The notes beneath the pieces were generated by a model. That model saw only the letters and a list, made by a program, of their open reading frames with translations, was not told where the DNA came from and ran no database searches. The translations under genes and the position numbers were made by a program. This document shows positions 49,804 to 57,204 of a stretch of DNA of 64,000 nt, in pieces (the first letter of the stretch is position 1; every line of letters starts with the position of its first letter). Location of the stretch: assembly GCA_900549715.1 (NCBI GenBank), contig URPK01000010.1:1-64000 (forward strand), written 5' to 3'. This DNA is from an uncultured Collinsella sp. GTDB taxonomy: Bacteria; Actinomycetota; Coriobacteriia; Coriobacteriales; Coriobacteriaceae.

Positions 49804-49814
49804 GCCCACAGGGG

Positions 49815-50597
49815 TTAGCGAAGGTCAAAAACAGAGTGCGCATTTGCTAAAACTACCGACTCGATGCGCTTTGCGTCACAGTTTTTGAGTGAGGCAATGT
49901 GCATCGAGGTCCTTGCGAGCGATCTGATGAGCGATTGCACACTTGTTTCTGTGTTTGGCTCGGCCGGCGCATCGGTCTCGAGCAGTAGACGGTCGAGTGG
50001 AATCTGTCGGGCATATTCGCGACCGCGCTTGGTGGCGAGCATACGCTCGTTCACGGAAAAATAGCAGCCTGCGTTTCGCGCACGGACGAACTCGTTCGAG
50101 GTACCGCTAAACCAGTGAAAGATGACGGCGGGGGAGTTGGGGCTTGGGGTGAGCAATCCATATGACTCAAGGGCGTCCAGTACGGTTCCTGCCGAACGAA
50201 CAGCGTGAATTGATATCACGCGCCCGGCAAGAGGGTGCTGCACGAGTGCATCGCAGAGCCGGTCAAATGCCTGTACTTGTAGCGGCTCGCTTCCGGCAAA
50301 ACGAGCGGAAAAGTCGAGCCCGATCTCGCCGATCAAGCGTTCTTGTGCAGCGACTTCGCAAAGCAGATTGACTTCGGCAGGACCGCAGCGGCCGTCGGCG
50401 AGCCACCAGGGATGGAGGCCGATGCCGGCAAAGATATTTGACCGGCCGCAGGCGCGCTTCTTGGCGCGTGCAAAGTCGCGTGGATCGACGCCGCAATCAA
50501 ATAGACCCAAGCCCAGCGCCGTTGCCTCATCGGCAACGGCGTCCGGGTGAGCCATTAAATCAAGATGGCAGTGTGCATCAAATAACCGGGGCTCCAT
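49815..50597 (-). CDS. tatD: TatD-family metal-dependent DNase
   Basis: A 260-aa TIM-barrel hydrolase with FDAHCHLD at residues 5-12 (metal HxH), GLHPWW, IGEIGLDFS (Glu), ISIHAVRSAG (His), FHWFSGT (His) and LLLETDAPAEP (Asp). Family enzymes are 3'-5' exonucleases or D-aminoacyl-type hydrolases. The ATG at 50597 follows the tcdA stop by 14 bp; the longer frame overlaps tcdA. Co-transcribed with tcdA. Confidence 0.92.
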   Translation of the reverse strand: MEPRLFDAHCHLDLMAHPDAVADEATALGLGLFDCGVDPRDFARAKKRACGRSNIFAGIGLHPWWLADGRCGPAEVNLLCEVAAQERLIGEIGLDFSARFAGSEPLQVQAFDRLCDALVQHPLAGRVISIHAVRSAGTVLDALESYGLLTPSPNSPAVIFHWFSGTSNEFVRARNAGCYFSVNERMLATKRGREYARQIPLDRLLLETDAPAEPNTETSVQSLIRSLARTSMHIASLKNCDAKRIESVVLANAHSVFDLR

Positions 50598-50611
50598 CTC
50601 GGCGCGCTCCG

Positions 50612-51409
50612 CTAGTCTAGGCGCTGGCCATCGGCGCGCACGCGTTCGCACCCGCGCCCGCTGATCTGGCGGATAACCTCGCCAGCGATCATCTGGCCCA
50701 TGATGGGCGGCATAAAGCTCGCAGTTCCCAGCTCGGTGCGCTCGTGGATGTTGGAAGGGTCGCGGGGCTGTGTCTTAACCGATTCCTCGCAGCTAAACAG
50801 TACATGTAGGCTCTTGATTCCGCGCTTCTTACATTCTTTGCGCATAATGCGGCTCATGGGGTCACGTACCGTATCGAAGATGTCGGCAAAGCGGAGGCAC
50901 TCGGGATGGAGCTTGTTGGCCCCGCCCATGGAACTAACCAAACGAATGCCGTGGTCCTGAGCATATTTGGCAATGGTGAGCTTGGCCGAGATGGTGTCGA
51001 TGGCGTCGACGACGTAGTCGAGCTTGCCGCCCGTCTGCTCCAAAACGCTCGCGAAGAAATCATCGATGTTGTCGCTCAGCAGGTATTCGGTACGTTTGAT
51101 AACGGTGGCGGCAGGATTGATATCGTGGATCATGGCTTCCATCACGTCAACCTTGCGCTTGCCGACGGTGCTATGAAAGGCGATGGCCTGGCGATTGATA
51201 TTGCTGGGCGCGATGATGTCCTTGTCCAGAATGACGAAATGACCGATGCCGCCGCGGGCGAGTGCCTCGCAGCAGTTGGAGCCCACGCCTCCGCAGCCGA
51301 GCACCAACACCGTAGCATCGGCGAGCTTATCGAGTGCCTCGCGGCCCATGATGATCTCGAGCTTGGTGTCGCGTGTCTCGATGGCGGCTGCGGCAGTGGT
51401 TTCGGTCAT
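50612..51409 (-). CDS. tcdA: tRNA threonylcarbamoyladenosine dehydratase
   Basis: A 265-aa ThiF/E1-like ATP-dependent enzyme that cyclises t6A37 in tRNA to ct6A. The nucleotide loop VLGCGGVGSNCCEALARGG (about residues 34-52) and DKDIIAPSNINRQ follow the TcdA pattern. The Cys in HVLFSCEESV is in the family position. RBS GAGGATATTT is weak but well placed. TatD follows on the same strand. Confidence 0.92.
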   Translation of the reverse strand: MTETTAAAAIETRDTKLEIIMGREALDKLADATVLVLGCGGVGSNCCEALARGGIGHFVILDKDIIAPSNINRQAIAFHSTVGKRKVDVMEAMIHDINPAATVIKRTEYLLSDNIDDFFASVLEQTGGKLDYVVDAIDTISAKLTIAKYAQDHGIRLVSSMGGANKLHPECLRFADIFDTVRDPMSRIMRKECKKRGIKSLHVLFSCEESVKTQPRDPSNIHERTELGTASFMPPIMGQMIAGEVIRQISGRGCERVRADGQRLD

Positions 51410-51496
51410 AAATATCCTCCGATGGGGAAGCAGGTCGTGTTTTAGCTATCGCCATTATAGGTATTATTACGATTCCATTTGAACCCTTGGGGTTTG

Positions 51497-51525
51497 TTGA
51501 AATGGGATCGGGATTCGCATAAGAT
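51497..51525 (+). promoter_or_regulatory. Promoter for a candidate small RNA
   Basis: TTGAAA (51497-51502), a 17-bp spacer and TAAGAT (51520-51525) form a good sigma-A-type promoter. Transcription would begin near 51532 and run into the terminator at 51591-51627 with no ORF in between. Confidence 0.55.
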
Positions 51526-51531
51526 AAAGCA

Positions 51532-51627
51532 GATGGCACCCGTTGCAGCGGGTTGGCCAACTCCCAAACACGTTTGTAGCGTGAGAAGTGGCCGTCTTCG
51601 CATTACGCGGAGGCGGCTATTTTTTTT
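51532..51627 (+). ncRNA. Candidate structured RNA of about 95 nt
   Basis: The stretch contains an ACCCG/CGGGT hairpin (51538-51553), a GGCCAACT...AGTGGCC long stem (51555-51593) enclosing a CACG/CGTG stem, and a strong terminator hairpin (51591-51601 with 51607-51617) ending in eight T. The long stem and the terminator stem share bases 51591-51593, so they compete. It is either a free small RNA or a riboswitch-like leader ahead of the ArsR gene. I could not match it to a known family. Confidence 0.5.
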
Positions 51628-51645
51628 GAGTACAAGATTAGACAG

Positions 51646-51675
51646 TTAGACAAACATCTAAATATCGAGTATAGT
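51646..51675 (+). promoter_or_regulatory. Promoter and operator-like dyad of the ArsR gene
   Basis: TTAGAC (51646-51651), 18 bp, TATAGT (51670-51675). The -35 region overlaps the inverted repeat TTAGACAAACATCTAA (51646-51661), the kind of site bound by ArsR-family autorepressors. Confidence 0.5.
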
Positions 51676-51709
51676 GTGCGCGTCATGAGAGATGATGAGA
51701 GGAGGTCTT

Positions 51710-51988
51710 ATGCCGGGAGAGGGTTTTAAGGCGCTTGCCGATCCAACGCGACGGCGCATTTTGGAGTTGCTGCGCGAGGGCAATTGCACGGCGGGGGAGC
51801 TTGCCGAGCATTTCGATATCAGTAAGCCGTCGCTAAGCCATCACTTGGCGACGCTCAAAAATGCCGGGTTGGTGACCGACGAGCGCCATGGCCAAAACAT
51901 CGTATACAGCTTAAACACCACCGTCATGCAGGATTTAATTGGCTGGTTTATGGGCTTTACAAACACTGAAGGTGATAAGGATGAATAA
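51710..51988 (+). CDS. sdpR: ArsR-family repressor (SdpR-like)
   Basis: A 92-aa winged-helix repressor: FKALADPTRRRILELLREGNCTAGELAEHF, then SKPSLSHHLATLKNAGLV and the wing RHGQNIVYSLN (shown in short pieces). It has no metal-binding Cys, as in SdpR-type autorepressors. The ATG at 51710 follows GAGGAGG. The next gene, an SdpI homologue, overlaps its end by 8 bp, matching the Bacillus sdpRI pair in which SdpI sequesters SdpR at the membrane when toxin is bound. Confidence 0.85.
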   Translation: MPGEGFKALADPTRRRILELLREGNCTAGELAEHFDISKPSLSHHLATLKNAGLVTDERHGQNIVYSLNTTVMQDLIGWFMGFTNTEGDKDE

Positions 51989-52685
51989 CGAAAACAAGGG
52001 CATTCACCCCACGGGGGTATCGTCGCGCGTGTGGATTGCGCTGGTCGCTCTGTGCGTCGCCAATGTCGTAGCGCACCTCATGGTGATGCCGAGCTTGCCT
52101 GCGCAGATTCCCACGCACTGGGGCGCGAACGGCGCCGTCGACGGTTGGGGTCCTAGCTGGATGGCCTCCGCGCTCGGCGCGCTGCCTCTGGCGCTTCTCG
52201 CAATGTTCTGCGTGGTGCCGCGCATCGACCCCAAAGGCGAGGCATATCGAACCTCGGGCAAGTTCTATCAGGGCTTCGTAATCGCCTTCACCTTGTTCAT
52301 GTGCGCCATAAGCTGGCTGGGAGAGCTTACGGTCTGGGGCGTGGTGCCGGCGGTCGGTTCGGTTAACGTGCTGATTTCCGGTGTTGTCGGTTTGCTGTTC
52401 ATCGGCGTAGGCAACTACTTGCCGCGTGTGAAGCAGAACTATACGCTCGGTATCAAGACACCTTGGGCGCTTGCCGATCCCGAGAACTGGCGCCGTACGC
52501 AGCGTTTTGGCGGCGCCTGCTTTATGGTGCTGGGTATTGGCCTGATTGTGATGGGCGTGGCAGGCAGCGTGCTTTCGAGTGAAGTCGTCGCCGCGGTGAT
52601 TGCGGTTCTGGCGTTTGGTTCGGTTGGAGCCGTCTACGTCTACTCGTATCTGTTGTGGCGCAAATCGCAGCGAGCCGCTCGTTAA
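51981..52685 (+). CDS. sdpI: SdpI-family membrane protein (DUF1648 domain)
   Basis: A 234-aa membrane protein with about six hydrophobic helices. The DUF1648 block PSLPAQIPTHWGANGAVDGWG (in pieces; about residues 36-56) and the C-terminal SdpI block NYTLGIKTPWALADPENW are clear. In Bacillus SdpI gives immunity to the SdpC toxin and transduces its signal. Here it overlaps the sdpR-like gene, but no sdpC is present, so it may protect against toxins of neighbours. Confidence 0.87.
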   Translation: MNNENKGIHPTGVSSRVWIALVALCVANVVAHLMVMPSLPAQIPTHWGANGAVDGWGPSWMASALGALPLALLAMFCVVPRIDPKGEAYRTSGKFYQGFVIAFTLFMCAISWLGELTVWGVVPAVGSVNVLISGVVGLLFIGVGNYLPRVKQNYTLGIKTPWALADPENWRRTQRFGGACFMVLGIGLIVMGVAGSVLSSEVVAAVIAVLAFGSVGAVYVYSYLLWRKSQRAAR

Positions 52686-52750
52686 GGTTGCGGAAAACTA
52701 GCGTACGCAGTTCATAGTATGTTCCGGGGGACTTTTCCCAGGTAGTATTA

Positions 52751-52778
52751 GGGGGTGTGGGCAACCATGCCCCTTTTT
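52751..52778 (+). terminator. Terminator after sdpI
   Basis: A GGGGG...CCCC stem with internal GGGCA/TGCCC pairing, followed by TTTTT. It lies about 65 bp after the sdpI stop and upstream of the ettA leader. Confidence 0.65.
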
Positions 52779-52869
52779 CGTTACGTTTCAGAGCTGGTTT
52801 CCTCATTTCGTTTCTACTAAAGCGAATCAAGAATAGGGAAACAGCAGGTAGAAAGGATAGAACAGGCAA

Positions 52870-54549
52870 ATGGCAGAGTTTATCTACCAGATGTATCAGG
52901 CTCGCAAGGCCCATGGCGACAAGGTAATCCTTGACGACGTGACCCTGAGCTTCTACCCCGGTGCCAAGATCGGCGTCGTGGGTCCCAACGGCATGGGCAA
53001 GTCGACCCTGCTCAAGATCATGGCCGGCATCGAGGAAGTTTCCAACGGCGATGCCAGGCTCACCCCCGGCTACACCGTGGGTATCCTGCAACAGGAGCCG
53101 CCGCTCGACGACGACAAGACCGTCATCGAGAACGTGCGCATGGCGTTTGGCGACATGATTGCCAAGGTCGATCGCTTCAACAAGATCGGCGAGGAGATGT
53201 GCGACCCGGACTGCGACATGGACGCCCTCATGGCCGAGATGGGCAAGCTCCAGGACGAGATCGACGCCGCTGATGGCTGGGATATCGATTCCAAGCTCGG
53301 CCAGGCCATGGACGCCCTGCAGCTGCCCGATTCCGACATGCCGGTCAACGTGCTTTCCGGCGGCGAGCGCCGTCGCGTGGCCCTGTGCAAGCTGCTGCTC
53401 GAGGCTCCCGACCTGCTGCTGCTTGACGAGCCCACAAACCACCTAGACGCTGAGTCGATCCTGTGGCTCGAGCACTTCCTTCACAACTACCAGGGCGCGG
53501 TGCTTGCCGTCACGCACGATCGCTACTTCCTGGATAACGTTGCCGAGTGGATCTGCGAGGTCGACCGCGGTCACCTTTATCCCTACAAGGGCAACTACTC
53601 CACGTATCTGGAGACCAAGGCCGCCCGTATCGAGGCGCAGGGCAACCGCGACGCCAAGCTCGCCAAGCGCATGGAGGCCGAGCTCGAGTGGGTACGCAGC
53701 TCGCCCAAGGCTCGCCAGGCCAAGAACAAGGCTCGTCTGGCTCGCTACGAGGAGATGGAGGCCGAGGCCCGCGCAAGCCAGAAGCTCGACTGGACCGATA
53801 TCCGCATTCCCGTTGGACCGCGTTTGGGTAACAAGGTGCTCGAGGCCCATCACCTGCACAAGGAACTCGACGGTCGCGTGCTCATCGACGACCTTTCGTT
53901 CACCCTGCCGCGCAACGGCATCGTGGGCGTCATCGGCCCCAACGGTGTCGGTAAGACCACGCTGTTCAAGACCATCGTGGGCCTGGAGCCGCTGACTTCG
54001 GGCGAGCTCGAGGTGGGCGAGACCGTCAAGATCTCCTATGTCGATCAGAACCGTTCTGGCATCGACCCCGATAAGAACCTGTGGGAGGTCGTCTCGGACG
54101 GCCTGGACCACATGATGGTCGGCGAGACCGAGGTTCCGAGCCGTGCTTATGTGGCGAGCTTTGGCTTTAAGGGCCAGGACCAGCAGAAGCGCGCTGGCGT
54201 ACTCTCCGGTGGCGAGCGCAACCGTCTGAACTTGGCGCTTACGCTCAAGCAGGGCGGCAACCTGCTGCTCCTCGACGAGCCCACGAACGACCTCGACGTC
54301 GAGACGCTGTCCTCGCTCGAAGCGGCGCTGCTCGAGTTCCCGGGCTGCTCGGTGGTCATTAGCCACGACCGTATGTTCCTAGACCGCGTCGCCACGCACA
54401 TCCTGGCGTGGGAGGGCACCGACGAGAACCCGGGCAACTGGTATTGGTTCGAGGGCAACTTCGAGGCCTATCAGGCCAACCGCATCGAGCGCCTGGGCGA
54501 GGACGCAGCCCAGCCGCATCGTATTCACCGCAAGCTGACGCGCGATTAG
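52870..54549 (+). CDS. ettA: ABC-F protein EttA (translational throttle)
   Basis: A 559-aa soluble protein with two ABC ATPase domains and no membrane part. Walker A motifs are GPNGMGKST (about residues 39-47) and GPNGVGKTT (about 358-366); signatures are LSGGERRRVALCKLL and LSGGERNRLNLALTL. The arm and linker regions and the length match EttA, which binds the ribosomal E site and gates the first peptide bond according to ADP/ATP. RBS AGAAAGG precedes the ATG. Confidence 0.94.
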   Translation: MAEFIYQMYQARKAHGDKVILDDVTLSFYPGAKIGVVGPNGMGKSTLLKIMAGIEEVSNGDARLTPGYTVGILQQEPPLDDDKTVIENVRMAFGDMIAKVDRFNKIGEEMCDPDCDMDALMAEMGKLQDEIDAADGWDIDSKLGQAMDALQLPDSDMPVNVLSGGERRRVALCKLLLEAPDLLLLDEPTNHLDAESILWLEHFLHNYQGAVLAVTHDRYFLDNVAEWICEVDRGHLYPYKGNYSTYLETKAARIEAQGNRDAKLAKRMEAELEWVRSSPKARQAKNKARLARYEEMEAEARASQKLDWTDIRIPVGPRLGNKVLEAHHLHKELDGRVLIDDLSFTLPRNGIVGVIGPNGVGKTTLFKTIVGLEPLTSGELEVGETVKISYVDQNRSGIDPDKNLWEVVSDGLDHMMVGETEVPSRAYVASFGFKGQDQQKRAGVLSGGERNRLNLALTLKQGGNLLLLDEPTNDLDVETLSSLEAALLEFPGCSVVISHDRMFLDRVATHILAWEGTDENPGNWYWFEGNFEAYQANRIERLGEDAAQPHRIHRKLTRD

Positions 54550-54572
54550 TCGAGCTCAGGTGACCTAATGAG

Positions 54573-54609
54573 AAAGGGACGATAACCTTGAGGGTTATCG
54601 TCCCTTTTT
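54573..54609. terminator. Bidirectional terminator after ettA
   Basis: Perfect 15-bp stem (AAAGGGACGATAACC and its complement) with a short loop and a run of T, between the convergent ettA and the following minus-strand gene. Confidence 0.9.
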
Positions 54610-54610
54610 G

Positions 54611-55912
54611 TTACTTGGTAGAAGGTTCGACTTTATCGATGGTCCAGGCGGCTCCGAGACCGCCGGTGGTGTTGCGGCGAATGCGCACGGTAACCTCGCG
54701 GCGCTCGCCGGCCTGCGTATAGCGCAGGGGGAAGCTTGCGCGGTTTCGCGCGGCCTCGATGGTACCGCGCTCGCGGGCGATCCAGTAGTACTCGCCGACG
54801 ATGCCGAGCGTGTCGGCGCCGTAGGGGAGATAGGTCGACAACTGGTGCAGAAGCGGGCCGGGGCAGAAGACCTCGGTTGCGAAATCGACGGGGAAGTCCT
54901 TGGGGATGGCGGGCGCTGCAGGTGCGGGGGCTGGGGCCGCTGCGGGTACCGAAGCCGGTGCGGATGCGGGTATTTGGTCGCAAGCGGCGGCGGGCATGGA
55001 TTCGATGACGGGTGCGGGCTCCGGCGTTACTTTCGGCTTGATCTCGGAATCTGCGGGCTTCACGGTGACGGGTGCGTCTGCAACTGCGGTTTCAACCTCA
55101 ACCTGCGTCGCGTTCTCATTCTCGACGCTCGACTTTGCCTCGACCGGCGTGGACGCCATGGTGGTGATGCCGGCGTTGGCGTTCTCGGGGTCATAGACGA
55201 CCGTAAGCGAGATGGCAGGCTGCGGCGTCTCGGGTTCCGGCGTCGACTCGGTAGCGTCTTGACCGGTGGACTCGTCGGGTTGATCGTCCTCCGCCTCGTC
55301 GCCAAAGACATCGCTGTTTTGGAACGCAGGCGTCTCGGGTTGGTTGGCGGCTTCTTCGGTTGTCGACTTGGGAGCCTCGTTGAGCTCCGCAATGGCTTCC
55401 TGCTCTGATATGACTTCGGGATCGGTCGTGGCGGCGATTTCGGTTTCGGCTTCTGCTGCTACCTCAATAGCGACTTCGATCTCTGTCTCGGGCTCGGGCT
55501 CCGGAGCGACTTCGGCCACGGGCTCGGGACGCTTAACGTGCTTGGGGCGTACAGCCTTGAGGTCTTTCTCGCCGCGCTTTTTCTTTTTGTAGGACTGCTT
55601 GGCACCCTTGGCAGCCTTGGGCTTGTCCTCGCCTTTGGCAAGGGCGGTATCCCAGGCCTCGTTGGCGATGACGGTGGCATACAGGCGACCGCCCTTAAAG
55701 ACGGTCAGCTTAATGCAGTCGTCGAGCTCCTCGAGCAGCTCGCGCGTGGACTCAAAGCCTAGGTCATAAGCGGCCATATCGCCGGTGGCGAGCGCCTCCT
55801 CGACCTGCGTCATAAACGTTTGCTTGCCGCATCCGATTGCATCGCGCAGCAGGCGATACAGATAGATGTGGTTGCCCAGCGATAGCGTGGGCTTAACTAT
55901 TGTCTTGCTCAT
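54611..55912 (-). CDS. Two-domain protein of unknown function with Glu/Pro/Ala-rich linker
   Basis: A 433-aa protein. The N-terminal about 95 residues are an ordered helical domain (SLGNHIYLYRLLRDAIGCGKQTF and ELLEELDDCIKL) and end in a Lys-rich stretch (KKKKRGEKDLK). About 225 residues of Glu/Ala/Pro/Thr-rich low-complexity linker follow. The C-terminal about 95 residues are again ordered (DFATEVFCPGPLLHQLSTYLP, YYWIARERGTIEAARNR). No family is recognised. The bipartite build suggests tethering of two binding modules. The ATG at 55912 follows GAGGAG. Confidence 0.75.
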   Translation of the reverse strand: MSKTIVKPTLSLGNHIYLYRLLRDAIGCGKQTFMTQVEEALATGDMAAYDLGFESTRELLEELDDCIKLTVFKGGRLYATVIANEAWDTALAKGEDKPKAAKGAKQSYKKKKRGEKDLKAVRPKHVKRPEPVAEVAPEPEPETEIEVAIEVAAEAETEIAATTDPEVISEQEAIAELNEAPKSTTEEAANQPETPAFQNSDVFGDEAEDDQPDESTGQDATESTPEPETPQPAISLTVVYDPENANAGITTMASTPVEAKSSVENENATQVEVETAVADAPVTVKPADSEIKPKVTPEPAPVIESMPAAACDQIPASAPASVPAAAPAPAPAAPAIPKDFPVDFATEVFCPGPLLHQLSTYLPYGADTLGIVGEYYWIARERGTIEAARNRASFPLRYTQAGERREVTVRIRRNTTGGLGAAWTIDKVEPSTK

Positions 55913-55984
55913 GGCAAATCTCCTCTTTACACACCAAAGCATCTTACCATCGCACGGGGCGTGCTACCTCGGCGCCCAAGGCAA

Positions 55985-56015
55985 ACGGGCGCGACCGTTG
56001 CCGGTTCGCGCCCGT
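55985..56015 (-). terminator. Terminator after the following membrane protein gene
   Basis: Perfect 10-bp GC-rich stem (55985-55994 with 56006-56015), 36 bp after the minus-strand stop at 56051. On the minus strand it is followed by a short TTT only. Confidence 0.6.
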
Positions 56016-56050
56016 TATACAGATCGGTTCTCTATGAGAAGCAAACGTGC

Positions 56051-57001
56051 TTAGTTGCCCGATGTCGTGCCTTGGCTTGAACTGTCAGATGTCGTGCCCG
56101 ATGTGGTGCCACTCGAATTGCTGTTGCTGCTGTTTGCTGTGCCCGTTCCCGACGTGGTGTCGCTCGTCTGGTCGCCCGTGCTCGGTTGAGAGCCGTCAGT
56201 CGTTTGGCTTGAGTCGGTCGTGCCGGATTGCGTACCGCTGTTGGCCGTAGAGGAATCGGTGCCCTGCGATTGGTTTTGGGTGTTCGAGGACGAATTGGCA
56301 GAGGCAGAACTGTCTTGCGTGTCGTCCGTCTGTGCCTGCTGATCCTGCGACTGGGTGTTGCCATTTGCATCGCTCTCGGTCGTGCGCGACGACAGAATCG
56401 GCTCTGGACGCTCGCCCAGACCCTCACCGGCAGTGGTGATAAGGATGGCGCCGGCGCAGGCGATGACCGCGACGATGGCGATGGCGATCGAGAAGACGAT
56501 GACCTTCTTTTGCGTCTGGCTGCGCTCTGCTGCCGCCTTGGCGCGCAGGCTGTCGGGGGCGACGCGCGCCGTGGTCGCGCGCCCCGCAATTTGGCGCATC
56601 TCCTGCGTAGTTGCGGCGCCGCCCAAGTGCTCCTCGGCATTTAACTCAACGGGCTCATAAGCACCGGCGGGGTAGTCGTCGGCGGCGTGCGTACCTTTGA
56701 GGGCTTCGGCGCTGGCAGAGATAAAGTGGCGGTAGACCTGCGAGGACACAACGGTGATGACCGAGCTCACGGCGGCACCAATTACTGAACCAGCGATGCC
56801 GATCTTGGAAGCAAGCGCGACGCTCGTGGCGGCAGCTGCGGCGCCGGCGATGATTTGGGGAATGGAAATGTCGTCGAACAGGCCCTTTTTGGGCGCGATG
56901 GCCATGGTTTGTCCGATGGAATGGTTCTCGTGCACGCCGTTGTTGAGCGCTGCCGGTGTCATGACGCGCGTGCGCGGCGCGTCGGTGTACTTGGTTGTCA
57001 T
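56051..57001 (-). CDS. Membrane protein with long Ser/Thr/Gln/Asn-rich tail, function unknown
   Basis: A 316-aa protein. Hydrophobic segments lie at about residues 48-70 and 73-92 (Ala/Gly-rich) and at about 166-190, after a charged middle region. The last about 115 residues are almost only Ser, Thr, Asn, Gln, Gly and Asp. If the third segment spans the membrane outward, the tail is an extracellular, cell-wall-spanning spacer. No anchoring LPXTG motif or known domain is visible. RBS GGAGGACC precedes the ATG. Confidence 0.75.
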   Translation of the reverse strand: MTTKYTDAPRTRVMTPAALNNGVHENHSIGQTMAIAPKKGLFDDISIPQIIAGAAAAATSVALASKIGIAGSVIGAAVSSVITVVSSQVYRHFISASAEALKGTHAADDYPAGAYEPVELNAEEHLGGAATTQEMRQIAGRATTARVAPDSLRAKAAAERSQTQKKVIVFSIAIAIVAVIACAGAILITTAGEGLGERPEPILSSRTTESDANGNTQSQDQQAQTDDTQDSSASANSSSNTQNQSQGTDSSTANSGTQSGTTDSSQTTDGSQPSTGDQTSDTTSGTGTANSSNSNSSGTTSGTTSDSSSQGTTSGN

Positions 57002-57204
57002 ACGGGGTCCTCCCGGTGTAAATCTGCTTCGTTTCGTTTAGCCATCAGGGTACCCACCAGATGTGAATCGTACATGACATTTAACAGATACCATCAACTC
57101 ATCAATAGCTCACCAAGTTGGTGGGATGCGGTTACACCTGGCGGTTGAACTACAATAGGGCTTGCTAATTGTTGTGAATGGCGTCTACGCACGGGAGCAT
57201 TCTT

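Noticed and set aside
50612..50651. Longer N-terminus for tatD
   Set aside because: It would overlap the end of tcdA and lies before the family-typical MEPRLFDAHCHLD start at 50597.
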